Source of the DNA: an uncultured Spirochaetales bacterium
GTDB lineage: Bacteria; Spirochaetota; Spirochaetia; Sphaerochaetales; Sphaerochaetaceae
Direction of reading: 5' to 3'
Assembly (NCBI GenBank): GCA_949300325.1
Contig: CASGDQ010000029.1
Span: 1-48,471 of the forward strand
DNA length: 48,471 nt
The notes under the pieces were generated by a model. It did no database searches and was not told the origin of the DNA. It saw only the letters and a program-made list of their open reading frames with translations. Of the stretch, positions 33,361 to 41,729 are shown piece by piece. Made by a program: the position numbers and the translations under genes. Numbering within the stretch: the stretch's first letter is position 1; each line of letters begins with the position of its first letter.

Positions 33361-34355
33361 AGAAGATCCTCCTGCTGATGTCCGCCATCCTCATTCTTCT
33401 TTTCCCATCCTGCTCAAGGACAGATAGCGATGACAGCGGGCCTGAGCTTATTCTAAGGTATGCGGACAACCAGCCGGAATACTACCCCACAACCAAGGCA
33501 GCCCGTTACTTCGCCTCTCTGGTTGAAGAGAGGACAAACGGGAAAATATCGATAGAGGTGTATGGCGACGGGCAGCTTGGAGGAGAGGTGAGCGTTTTGG
33601 AGCAGCTTCTTATCGGAGGAATAGACCTGTCGCGGTTTTCCCTCGGAACGCTCGCAGAGACCATGCCGGAGATGGCCATATTGGAAATGCCTTATCTATA
33701 CAGGGATTCCGGGCACATGTGGAGGGTGCTTGACGGGGAGGTTGGAAAAGAGTTCCTTGCAATTGCAAAAAAATACGGAGCGGAGGGAATGTGCTGGTTC
33801 GATGCGGGCGCCAGGAGCTTTTATACCCGCAACCCTGTCAAAAGCCCCAAAGACCTGGAAGGGAAAACGATAAGGGTTCAGGAATCCGAGCTCATGGGGA
33901 CATTGATAGAGCTGCTTGGAGCAAAAAGCATCCAGATCCCCTACTCCGACGTCTACTCGGCGCTCCAGCTTCTCAAGATCGACGGAGCGGAAAACAACAT
34001 GCCCAGCTATTACTATACGGGGCATTATCTGGTGGCGCCGTATTTTTATATGGACGAGCATTTCCGCCTTCCGGAGATAATGCTCATGAGCAGCGCGGCA
34101 AGCAGGAAGATCGAATCCATAGACCCTGAATTCCTCATTATCATAAAGGAATGCGCCACTGAAGCCTCACTTTATGAAAGGAAGATATGGAAGGAAACGG
34201 AAAAAGAGGTTGTTGCCGCGCTTTCCCAGACGAATGTGGTGGTGACCCAGCCTTCAAAAGAGGATATAGAGGCCATCAGGGAGATGATGATACCGATTTA
34301 TTCATCCCTGGACGATGAGGAGATGAGGATAATAGAGGAAATCAGCTCCCTATGA
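33357..34355 (+). CDS. DctP-like TRAP binding lipoprotein (probable sensor partner)
   Basis: A 332-residue periplasmic binding protein of the DctP family. The lipoprotein signal ends 'LLFPSC' (Cys19, relaxed lipobox). Family marks include 'YYPTTKAARYFASLVEERTNGKI', 'GDGQLGGEVSVLEQLLIGGID' and 'GKTIRVQES', whose Arg corresponds to the carboxylate-binding Arg of TRAP proteins. It is overlapped with the response regulator and separated by 180 bases from a complete P-Q-M set with its own DctP. It may therefore serve the kinase as a ligand receptor rather than the transporter; this is inferred from gene order. Confidence 0.85.
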   Translation: MKKILLLMSAILILLFPSCSRTDSDDSGPELILRYADNQPEYYPTTKAARYFASLVEERTNGKISIEVYGDGQLGGEVSVLEQLLIGGIDLSRFSLGTLAETMPEMAILEMPYLYRDSGHMWRVLDGEVGKEFLAIAKKYGAEGMCWFDAGARSFYTRNPVKSPKDLEGKTIRVQESELMGTLIELLGAKSIQIPYSDVYSALQLLKIDGAENNMPSYYYTGHYLVAPYFYMDEHFRLPEIMLMSSAASRKIESIDPEFLIIIKECATEASLYERKIWKETEKEVVAALSQTNVVVTQPSKEDIEAIREMMIPIYSSLDDEEMRIIEEISSL

Positions 34356-34535
34356 ACGGAAATAAAGAATATAATAATGCGGATTTTCAATTTTTTTAGA
34401 TAGCTGACACTTTTTTTGGCTGAAACTTGCGGGCTGCAAAATCTTAATATAAAGTGATACAGGAAGTGGATAAAGGCCTTCTTAAGGCCAATAATCCAGT
34501 CTTACACCTTAAATGCACAAATCAAGGAGGAGGAA
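34356..34535 (+). promoter_or_regulatory. TRAP operon upstream region with inverted repeat
   Basis: This 180-base gap contains T-runs, a TATAAA (34448-34453) with only weak -35 candidates (TTGCGG at 34427, 15 bases away), and an inverted repeat GGCCTT-CTT-AAGGCC (34475-34489) within a wider partial symmetry (GGATaAA...ATAATCC). A weak promoter fits activation by the upstream response regulator. An AAGGAGGAGG site precedes ATG 34536. Confidence 0.4.
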
Positions 34536-35585
34536 ATGAAAAAATTCCTTATTGCAGTACTTTCAATCGTACTCATACTGTCCTTTGTATCTTGCTCTAA
34601 GGGCAGCTCGAGCACTTCTGCTCCTGCAGCAACAGCAAAAGAGGGAACAGGAGATGTCACTACAGATCCGCACGTGACTCTTGTTTATGCGGAAGTGAAC
34701 CCGCTCGATACAATTGTCGGAAGAACAGCCACCTACTTCAAGGAGCAGGTTGAGAAGCTTTCCGGCGGATCGATCACAATCGACGTGCAGGCTTCAGGCG
34801 TTCTCGGATCTGAAAACGATGTCCTCGACTCAATGCTCGGCGGTGGAACATCCATCGACATGTCCAGAATCTCTGCATTCGCACTCACCAGCTATGGCGC
34901 ACAGAAGTCGATGCTTCTTTCTCTCCCGTTCATGTTCGAATCCAGAGAGCACTTCTGGAATTTCGCGAACTCCGATCTTGCTCCGGAATTCCTCAATGAA
35001 CCTCAGGAAATCGGCCTTCCGATCAGGGGCATCTTCTACGGAGAGGAAGGATTCAGGCACTTCTTCACAGTAAAGCCTATTGCAGGAATCGAGGATCTCA
35101 AGGGCATGAAGCTCCGCGTATCCAACGACCCGATCATGAACGGTCTTGTCAAGGGTCTTGGCGCATCCCCGACGGTCGTATCCTTCGGCGAGCTCTATTC
35201 AGCTCTTCAGACCGGCGTTGTCGACGGCGCTGAGCAGCCGATCGCAAACTACAAGTCCAACGCATTCCCCGAAGTTGCTCCGTACCTCATTCTTGACGGA
35301 CACACCCTCGGCGCAATCCAGGTCGTCATCACCGACACCGCATGGGCAAAGCTCACAAAGCAGCAGCAGGATGTCATCATGGAAGCTGGAAAGCTCACAC
35401 AGGCTTATAACGCAGAAATCTCCGAAAGCGCTGAGAACGAGGTTCTCGACCAGCTCAAGGCAGAAGGCTGCCATGTAATCGACGTTACAGATAAGAGCCC
35501 ATGGGAAGCAGCCGTAGAAGATGTCAACAGCACCTACAGCAAGGAACAGCCCGAGCTCTACGAGCAGCTTAAGGCACTCAAATAA
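34536..35585 (+). CDS. dctP: TRAP transporter substrate-binding lipoprotein
   Basis: A 349-residue DctP-type binding protein. Lipoprotein signal: MKKFLIAVLSIVLILSFVSC (Cys20) followed by a Ser/Thr/Ala-rich tether. Family marks: 'ATYFKEQVEKLSGGSITIDV', 'GSENDVLDSMLGGG' and 'DLKGMKLRVSNDP', whose Arg anchors the substrate carboxylate. The ribosome binding site is very strong (AAGGAGGAGG), and codon use is noticeably more GC-biased and regular than in the sensor-type DctP, suggesting high expression. It delivers a carboxylate, probably a uronate given the kdu genes, to the Q-M membrane pair downstream. Confidence 0.93.
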   Translation: MKKFLIAVLSIVLILSFVSCSKGSSSTSAPAATAKEGTGDVTTDPHVTLVYAEVNPLDTIVGRTATYFKEQVEKLSGGSITIDVQASGVLGSENDVLDSMLGGGTSIDMSRISAFALTSYGAQKSMLLSLPFMFESREHFWNFANSDLAPEFLNEPQEIGLPIRGIFYGEEGFRHFFTVKPIAGIEDLKGMKLRVSNDPIMNGLVKGLGASPTVVSFGELYSALQTGVVDGAEQPIANYKSNAFPEVAPYLILDGHTLGAIQVVITDTAWAKLTKQQQDVIMEAGKLTQAYNAEISESAENEVLDQLKAEGCHVIDVTDKSPWEAAVEDVNSTYSKEQPELYEQLKALK

Positions 35586-35619
35586 CTAGGCGGTACAGGC
35601 AGCTGCCTGGCCGCGTTCG

Positions 35620-35652
35620 AAAGGATTCCGGGGCTTTGCTTCGGAATCCTTT
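35620..35652 (+). other. Intercistronic hairpin between dctP and dctQ
   Basis: A perfect 11-pair stem, AAAGGATTCCG (35620-35630) with CGGAATCCTTT (35642-35652), without a following T-run. Such a structure stabilises upstream mRNA or causes partial readthrough, giving more binding protein than membrane subunits. Confidence 0.75.
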
Positions 35653-35670
35653 ATAGTGGGAGAATAAAAA

Positions 35671-36213
35671 ATGCCAAAAATCTTTCAGGTCCTTGATAAG
35701 GTCAGACCGGCATACGACTGGACATATAAGATCGTGCTTTTCATCTGCAAGATCCTTCTGATCGGAGATATCCTCATCACATCTTATGCAGTAGCCGGCC
35801 GCTATCTGGGCGACTTGACGCCCCTTCTCGATGACCCGGCATGGTCCGAGGAAGTCGTTCTTACATTCATGTCATACATGGCTGTTCTTTCAGCCGCTCT
35901 TGCGATCCGCCGCGGAGCTCATATCCGCATGACCGCTTTCGACAGGTATCTGCCGAAGACCGTCTTAAGAGTTCTTGACATCATCGCCGATGCCGCAGTA
36001 TTTGCTCTCGGGGTCATCATGCTCACCGTCGGCTGGCGCTATGCCACCACCCTCGGAGGAAGAGGATTCTACGTATCCCTTCCATGGCTGAGCCGCTTCT
36101 GGATGTATTTCCCGGTTCCTCTTGCAGGATTTGCAATGATCATTTTCGAAATCGAAGCAATTTACAACCATATCAAGCTATTCTTTGTGAAGGAAGAGGA
36201 GGTAAATGACTGA
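35671..36213 (+). CDS. dctQ: TRAP transporter small permease
   Basis: A 180-residue DctQ-type protein with four membrane helices ('IVLFICKILLIGDILITSYAVAG', 'EVVLTFMSYMAVLSAALAI', 'VLDIIADAAVFALGVIMLTVG', 'FWMYFPVPLAGFAMIIFEI'). It has the family features 'WSEEV' and 'RGAHIRM' after the second helix. Its TGA overlaps the ATG of the large permease by one base, which is normal for TRAP operons. GGGAG precedes the ATG. Confidence 0.92.
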   Translation: MPKIFQVLDKVRPAYDWTYKIVLFICKILLIGDILITSYAVAGRYLGDLTPLLDDPAWSEEVVLTFMSYMAVLSAALAIRRGAHIRMTAFDRYLPKTVLRVLDIIADAAVFALGVIMLTVGWRYATTLGGRGFYVSLPWLSRFWMYFPVPLAGFAMIIFEIEAIYNHIKLFFVKEEEVND

Positions 36214-37529
36214 TGGACGCCAATTCAGCAGCAATCGCAATTCTTCTGGGAAGCTTCTTCGTCATGATCTTCCTCAGGTTCCCAATCGCATATGCAGTAG
36301 GACTTTCTTCCGTATTCTGCATGTCCTTCTTGGGGCTCAACCTCAATGACGTATGCCGCCTCATGGTAAAAGGCATAAGCTCGTTCTCTTTGATGGCGGT
36401 TCCGTTCTTCATCACCATGGGAGTCCTCATGGGCACGGGCGGAATCTCCGACAAGCTCATAGCGCTCGCAAATGCATGCGTAGGCTGGATGAGAGGAGGA
36501 CTTGCACAGGTAAATATCGTCGCATCATACTTCTTCGGAGGAATCTCCGGATCTGCTTCTGCGGACACAGCATCCCTCGGATCGATCCTGATCCCGATGA
36601 TGGTGAACGAAGGCTATGATGCAGATTTCTCAACAGCAGTAACGATCACCTCATCCTGTGAAGGACTGCTCGTTCCGCCAAGCCACAACATGGTCATCTA
36701 CGCCACGACAGCAGGCGGAATCTCCGTAGGAAGCCTCTTTCTCGCAGGATACCTTCCCGGCGCGCTTCTTGCCCTTACGCTCATGATCGGATCCTATGTC
36801 ATTTCCGTAAAGCGCCACTATCCTAAGGGAGAGAAATTCAGCCTCGTAAGGCTCATCAAGCAGCTTGGAAAATCGATCTGGGCTCTTGCGGCGGTCGTAA
36901 TCGTCGTGATCGGAGTTGTTGCAGGAGTGTTCACAGCAACAGAATCCGCAGCAATCGCAGTAATCTATTCGCTCATCGTAAGCGTCTTCATCTACAAAGG
37001 CCTTACATGGAAGGGCGTATGGAAGGCTCTTGACGAATGCGTCGGAACGCTCTCGATAGTTCTCATACTCATCGCGACCTCAGCAGTGTTCGGCAACTGC
37101 CTCACGATCCTCCACGTGCCCGATCTTGCAGCTCAGGCGATCACATCGCTCACATCGAACAGGATTGTGCTCATACTCCTTCTGAACCTCATCCTGCTTA
37201 TTCTCGGGTGTATCATGGATATGGCTCCGATCATCCTTATCGCAACCCCGATTCTTCTTCCGATCGCAACAGGGGTATGCGGACTTGATCCGATCCAGTT
37301 CGGCATCATGGTGGTTCTCAACTGCGGAATCGGTCTTCTCACACCTCCGGTAGGCGCGGTCCTCTTCATCGGATCGGCTGTAGGAAAGACACCGATGGAA
37401 AAAGTCGTAAAAGCAACGCTCCCGTTCTACGGATGCATGCTCATCGCACTGCTTCTGATCTCGTTCGTGCCTCAGATCAGCCTCATCCTTCCGCAGGTGT
37501 TCGGCGGATACGTTCCTACGAATCTCTGA
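36213..37529 (+). CDS. dctM: TRAP transporter large permease
   Basis: A 438-residue DctM-type protein with about 12 membrane helices. Recognisable blocks are 'FSLMAVPFFITMGVLMGTGG', 'GGISGSASADTASLGSILIP', 'LLVPPSHNMVIYATTAGG', 'FTATESAAIAVIYSLIVS' and 'CGIGLLTPPVGAVLFIGSAVG'. It moves substrate from the binding protein into the cytoplasm with a sodium or proton gradient. It is the last gene of the operon, and a strong terminator follows. Confidence 0.95.
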   Translation: MDANSAAIAILLGSFFVMIFLRFPIAYAVGLSSVFCMSFLGLNLNDVCRLMVKGISSFSLMAVPFFITMGVLMGTGGISDKLIALANACVGWMRGGLAQVNIVASYFFGGISGSASADTASLGSILIPMMVNEGYDADFSTAVTITSSCEGLLVPPSHNMVIYATTAGGISVGSLFLAGYLPGALLALTLMIGSYVISVKRHYPKGEKFSLVRLIKQLGKSIWALAAVVIVVIGVVAGVFTATESAAIAVIYSLIVSVFIYKGLTWKGVWKALDECVGTLSIVLILIATSAVFGNCLTILHVPDLAAQAITSLTSNRIVLILLLNLILLILGCIMDMAPIILIATPILLPIATGVCGLDPIQFGIMVVLNCGIGLLTPPVGAVLFIGSAVGKTPMEKVVKATLPFYGCMLIALLLISFVPQISLILPQVFGGYVPTNL

Positions 37530-37557
37530 TAAGAAAAAAGCAAAGGGGAAAAAATAT

Positions 37558-37595
37558 GGCTTGGTGCAAACGCATCAAGCCTTTTTCTTTTTTTT
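37558..37595 (+). terminator. Terminator after dctM
   Basis: GGCTTGGTGC (37558-37567), loop AAAC, GCATCAAGCC (37572-37581), ten pairs with one G-T, then TTTTTC and eight more T. A-runs upstream of the stem let it also serve the convergent ABC operon. Confidence 0.92.
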
Positions 37596-37599
37596 AGCA

Positions 37600-38361
37600 T
37601 CAGGAGAAACTCTTCAAAAACCGCCTGGTCCTTTCGTTCTCCGGGTCTGTAAAGAGCTTTCCGCCCGAGCCTTGCTCGCATATTACCCCGCCGTCCATGA
37701 ATATCGCCTTATCGGAAATCCCTTTTGCAAAATTCATCTCATGGGTGACGACCACCATTGTCATCTTCTCTTCTGCAAGCTCCCTTATTACTGACAGTAT
37801 CTCGCGCGTAAGCTCCGGATCGAGAGCGCTCGTTGGCTCGTCGAAAAACAGCACCTGCGGATCCAGGGCCAAGGCACGGGCGATCGAGACCCTCTGCATC
37901 TGCCCGCCTGAAAGCTGGCAGGGATAGCTTGAAGCCTTATCTTCAAGCCCCATCTTCCTCAAGAGCTTCATGGCAATCTCCACGCTCTCCTCTTTCGTGC
38001 GCTTGAGCACCGCTCTCTGGGCCTCCGTTATATTGCGCAGAACGGAAAAATGAGGAAACAGATTGAAGTTCTGGAAAACAAGCCCGGTCTTGAGGCCGAT
38101 CCTCTTCTCATCTGCGGCCTTGACATACACAGCCTTCCCGCTTTCGGAGGAAAACAGCTTCTCCCCTCCTATCTCCAAATATCCGTAATCCGCCCTCTCA
38201 AGCTGGGTGACGATCCTCAACAGGGTGCTCTTCCCGCTCCCAGAGGGGCCGATCACAGAAAGGACCTGCCCTTTTTCCAGATAGAACGAAATACCCTTCA
38301 AAACCTCCAGGGAGGAAAAGGATTTCTTGATGTTTTCCGCTTTGATCATCAGCTCGGCCAT
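37600..38361 (-). CDS. Polar amino-acid-type ABC importer ATPase
   Basis: A 253-residue ATPase of the GlnQ/HisP class. Walker A GPSGSGKST, Q-loop 'LVFQNFNLFPHFSV', signature 'LSGGQMQR', Walker B 'VLFFDEPTSALD' and switch His in 'VVVTHEMNFA'. ATG 38361 lies four bases after the permease stop; upstream in-frame starts overlap the permease. It forms an importer with the next two genes. The substrate is probably a polar amino acid. Confidence 0.93.
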   Translation of the reverse strand: MAELMIKAENIKKSFSSLEVLKGISFYLEKGQVLSVIGPSGSGKSTLLRIVTQLERADYGYLEIGGEKLFSSESGKAVYVKAADEKRIGLKTGLVFQNFNLFPHFSVLRNITEAQRAVLKRTKEESVEIAMKLLRKMGLEDKASSYPCQLSGGQMQRVSIARALALDPQVLFFDEPTSALDPELTREILSVIRELAEEKMTMVVVTHEMNFAKGISDKAIFMDGGVICEQGSGGKLFTDPENERTRRFLKSFS

Positions 38362-38365
38362 GCTA

Positions 38366-39001
38366 TCACCTGTAATAAGAGAGTTTCTTTTCCGCCATGT
38401 CAAAGGCCTTGGACACGATGAAATTCATCACAAAATAGAATACCCCGGCGATGAATATCGGGACCGTGGAGAATTCCCGGGCCGATGCGTTCTGCGCCAC
38501 CCTAAAGAGCTCCGCGACCCCGATGGTCTGGGCAAGCGCGGTATCCTTTACAAGGGTTATGACCTCGTTGCCGAGAGAAGGGAGGATCCTCTTTATCACC
38601 TGGGGCAGGATGATGAAGAAGAATGTGTGGATCTTTGTGAATCCCAGCACCTTCGAAGCCTCATACTGCCCCTTTTCCATCGACTGCAATCCGGAGCGGT
38701 AGATTTCAGCAAAATACGCACTGTAATTGATCACATATGCCAAAATGACCGCAGTGAACCTGTCGTATGATACCCCGAACACATAAAACGGGGCGAAATA
38801 TACGAAAATAAGCTGCAGTATCAGCGGGGTTCCTCTCATGATCTGGATATACAGGTTCACAAGAGACCTCACGATCCAGATGCGGCTCATCCGCCCCTTT
38901 GCCACCACAAAGCCCAAAGGAAGCGAAAAGGCCAAGGTAAGAAAAAATATCTTAAGGCTGACGAGGGTTCCCTCCAGCATCAACAAAAGCAGCTTCGACA
39001 T
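38366..39001 (-). CDS. Amino-acid-type ABC importer permease
   Basis: A 211-residue membrane protein of the HisMQ type. It has five or so helices and the EAA loop near 'GLQSMEKGQYEASKVLGFTK'. The start 'MSKLLLLMLEGTLVSLKIFF' and the block 'RGTPLILQLIFVYFAPF' are characteristic of polar amino-acid permeases. A single permease gene implies a homodimer. It begins one base after the binding-protein stop. Confidence 0.93.
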   Translation of the reverse strand: MSKLLLLMLEGTLVSLKIFFLTLAFSLPLGFVVAKGRMSRIWIVRSLVNLYIQIMRGTPLILQLIFVYFAPFYVFGVSYDRFTAVILAYVINYSAYFAEIYRSGLQSMEKGQYEASKVLGFTKIHTFFFIILPQVIKRILPSLGNEVITLVKDTALAQTIGVAELFRVAQNASAREFSTVPIFIAGVFYFVMNFIVSKAFDMAEKKLSYYR

Positions 39002-39002
39002 G

Positions 39003-39812
39003 TCACTTGCCTACTACTGTAATATCTGCGCCGAACCACTTTTCTGCAATCTCGGCAAGGCTGCCGTCGGCGGCCATGGCCTCAAGCTCTGCCTGCACAG
39101 CATCGCGCAGAGCATGGTCGTTCTTCCTGAACCCGATGCCATATTCCTCATCGACAAGCGTTTCAGAAAGGATGCGGAAATCCTTGCCGCTCCTGTTGAT
39201 GTTGTCATTTGCCACCAGAAGGTCCATCACAACAGCATCCACTCCGCCGATCTCAAGATCCATGAGCGCGGTCAGGTTCTCTTTGAACTGGATGATCTCA
39301 CCGATCGAGGAGGCGAATTCCGGAGTATCCTCGATCGCGCTCTCGGCGCTCGAGCCTGCCTGCACCCCGATTGATGCTCCAGCAAGATCTGCAAGGGTAT
39401 TGACGGGGGATGAGGCATTCACGACTATAACCTGCGCATTCTTTACATACGGATCGGAAAAGAGCATGTTGTCCTTCCTCTCCTCGGTGATGGTAAAGCC
39501 GTTCCAGATGCAGTCTATATTGCCTGTAGCAAGCTCCTGCTCCTTGCTGTTCCAGTCGATCGGCTGTGTAACAAGCTCAACCCCGAGCCTTGAGCATACC
39601 TCGCGTGCCACATCTATATCGAATCCGACGATCTCACCGTTCTCGTCGCGGAAACCCATCGGAGGAAAAGAATCATCCAAACCTAGTACGAAAACACCCT
39701 TCTCTTTGACTTTATCGAGGGATGAATCCACAGAACTTTCTTTCCCGCCTTGGGCGAAAGCCAAAGATAAAGCGAGAACAGAAATAAACAGAACAGCTAT
39801 TGCCTTCTTCAT
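39003..39812 (-). CDS. Amino-acid-type ABC importer binding protein
   Basis: A 269-residue periplasmic binding protein, SBP_bac_3 type. Signal peptide MKKAIAVLFISVLALSLAFA with a signal peptidase I-like site before QGG. The core shows 'GVFVLGLDDSFPPMGFRDENG', 'GFDIDVAREVCSRLG', 'DCIWNGFTITEERK' and 'FSDPYV', where the Arg and Asp residues bind amino-acid carboxyl and amino groups. ATG 39812 follows AAAGGAG; the in-frame extension to 39899 lies in the TGCAT operator array and is not used. It is the first gene of the three-gene importer operon. Confidence 0.93.
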   Translation of the reverse strand: MKKAIAVLFISVLALSLAFAQGGKESSVDSSLDKVKEKGVFVLGLDDSFPPMGFRDENGEIVGFDIDVAREVCSRLGVELVTQPIDWNSKEQELATGNIDCIWNGFTITEERKDNMLFSDPYVKNAQVIVVNASSPVNTLADLAGASIGVQAGSSAESAIEDTPEFASSIGEIIQFKENLTALMDLEIGGVDAVVMDLLVANDNINRSGKDFRILSETLVDEEYGIGFRKNDHALRDAVQAELEAMAADGSLAEIAEKWFGADITVVGK

Positions 39813-39845
39813 TTTTTCTACTCCTTTCAGAAAAAAGATATTTTG

Positions 39846-39899
39846 AGTATAGCAGACCGGGCGTTGCATAAACAATGCATTTTTATGCATTTTATGCAT
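39846..39899 (-). promoter_or_regulatory. Promoter with four phased TGCAT boxes
   Basis: Four ATGCA/TGCAT boxes start at 39865, 39876, 39886 and 39895, that is 11, 10 and 9 bases apart. Adjacent boxes form TGCATAAAAATGCA-type palindromes. On the minus strand a promoter TGTTTA (39874-39869), 17 bases, TATACT (39851-39846) overlaps the array. The layout resembles multi-box operators of amino-acid repressors such as ArgR (consensus TGAATxxxxATTCA), but the core differs. Confidence 0.6.
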
Positions 39900-39905
39900 A
39901 TTTTA

Positions 39906-41651
39906 TCATTCTTTAACGTCCAAACCCTCGAATTGCATATTGTAATACCGGGCATAAACCCCGCCGGATGCCAAAAGCCTGTCATGGCTTCCTCTCTCCA
40001 CGATGCGCCCATGCTCCACGACAAGAATCTCATCCGCATTCCTGATCGTTGAAAGGCGGTGCGCTATCGTTATTGTCGTCCTATTGGCGCTCAAAGCCTC
40101 CAGGCTCTGCTGCACATAGCGCTCGCTGCTGTTATCAAGGGCGCTTGTGGCCTCGTCCAATATCAGGATCGGAGGGTTCTTCAGAAATACGCGGGCTATG
40201 GAGATCCTCTGCTTCTGCCCGCCGGAGAGCCGGGCTCCGCGCTCGCCTACGAATGTATCGTATCCATCGGGAAGGGATGAGATGAAATCATGGATATCGG
40301 CCTTCTTGGCAGCCTCCACAATCTGCTCGAACGTCGCCTCAGGCTTGCCGTATGCAATGTTTTCACGTATGGAGCCGGAAAACAGATACACATCCTGCTG
40401 CACGATGCCGATACAGCGCCTCAGGCTCTTGAGCGTAAGGGATCGGACATCCTTGCCGTCGATTTTCACCGCCCCTTCCGTGACATCGTAAAATCTCGGA
40501 AGAAGCGAGCATATCGTGCTTTTGCCGCCACCCGAGGAGCCGACCAGGGCAATAGAGCGTCCCGCAGGTATGCTTATATCCACATGCTCGAGAACCTCCT
40601 CGTCCCCGCTGTATCTGAAGCTTACATCCTCATAGCTTATGTTTCCGAGCACATTTTCAAGATCGACAGCATCCGGCGCATCTAAAATCTCGGGCCTGGT
40701 ATCCATCATGGCGGAAAAACGGCGGAAGCCTGAAAGCCCCTTCTGCATCATCTCCGCAAGTTCCACAAGAATCTGCACAGGACTGATGAAAATGCCTATA
40801 TATAAAGCGTACATGGCAAGATCGGCTGCCTCCATTTTCCCCTTTGCTATGAGAAAGCCTCCAAAGACAAGCGTGGTCAAATACATGAGCCCCTGAAAAA
40901 ACCTGTTCTGGCTCATGAAGCGTCCCATGCACCTGTAGTTCCTGTCCTTCGAGGAAAGGAAATTCTCATTGCTCTTTCTGAATTTCTTCTTCTCCTCGTC
41001 CTCTGCGGTGAAAGACTGCACAACCTTTATCCCCGCAAGCGTATCCTGAAGAGATGCATTAACATCCCCTATCCTCTTCCTGTTTTCCAAAAAGGTCTCC
41101 TGCATCCTCCTGTTCTGCCTGAGGGAAAAGAAAAACATCAGAACTACGAGGATAAGAAGCGGAATTGCAAGCATCCAGTTTATGATGAGCAGGAAAATGA
41201 ACGAGCCGGTGATCTTTATGACGGAGATGAACAGGTTCTCCGGACCGTGATGGGCGAATTCGGAGATATCGAAAAGATCCGAGACGAGCTTGCTCATCAT
41301 CTGGGCCGAATTGTTCTTGTCATAGTATGAGAATGAAAGGCTCTCATAATGCTCGAACAGCTCCCTGCGCATGTCGCGCTCCATCATGGCTCCCATCATA
41401 TGCCCCTGGTAGCTCACATAATACGTGCAGAGCGCCTGGAGGCCATAAGCGGCAAGAAGGGCTGCAAAAAGCGGCAAAAGAGCGCGCATGATCATCTCGG
41501 AGGATTCAAGAAAAAGGGATGAGCCGAGCCTCCTGAGCAGCTGCGGATACATCAGATCGACAAAACTGATGATAAGAGCACAAGCAAGATCGAGGAAAAA
41601 GATCTTCCTGTAAGGTTTGTAGTACGAAGCGAATTTCCTTAGTATTCCCAT
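39906..41651 (-). CDS. ABC exporter (membrane-ATPase fusion)
   Basis: A 581-residue half-transporter of the MsbA/LmrA class. A six-helix membrane domain (about 1-320) is followed by an ATPase with Walker A GSSGGGKST, Q-loop 'GIVQQDVYLFSG', signature 'LSGGQKQR', Walker B 'ILILDEATSALD' and H-loop 'TIAHRLST'. It would export a lipid or drug as a homodimer. ATG 41651 is chosen over the longer frame to 41675 because it begins 'MGILRKFASYYKPYRK', the usual family start. It is in the same direction as the two-component system upstream, 78 bases away, and may be its target. Confidence 0.9.
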   Translation of the reverse strand: MGILRKFASYYKPYRKIFFLDLACALIISFVDLMYPQLLRRLGSSLFLESSEMIMRALLPLFAALLAAYGLQALCTYYVSYQGHMMGAMMERDMRRELFEHYESLSFSYYDKNNSAQMMSKLVSDLFDISEFAHHGPENLFISVIKITGSFIFLLIINWMLAIPLLILVVLMFFFSLRQNRRMQETFLENRKRIGDVNASLQDTLAGIKVVQSFTAEDEEKKKFRKSNENFLSSKDRNYRCMGRFMSQNRFFQGLMYLTTLVFGGFLIAKGKMEAADLAMYALYIGIFISPVQILVELAEMMQKGLSGFRRFSAMMDTRPEILDAPDAVDLENVLGNISYEDVSFRYSGDEEVLEHVDISIPAGRSIALVGSSGGGKSTICSLLPRFYDVTEGAVKIDGKDVRSLTLKSLRRCIGIVQQDVYLFSGSIRENIAYGKPEATFEQIVEAAKKADIHDFISSLPDGYDTFVGERGARLSGGQKQRISIARVFLKNPPILILDEATSALDNSSERYVQQSLEALSANRTTITIAHRLSTIRNADEILVVEHGRIVERGSHDRLLASGGVYARYYNMQFEGLDVKE

Positions 41652-41729
41652 GATAGAACCATCCTGATGAAGCAAGACGATTCTAACAGCAGAAAAGGAA
41701 AATATAAAGTACAGCTGGCAGAATGCCTG

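Noticed and set aside
39813..39899. Longer start for the amino-acid binding protein
   Set aside because: The extension is translated from the TGCAT array and promoter, and would bury the signal peptide. ATG 39812 has AAAGGAG upstream.
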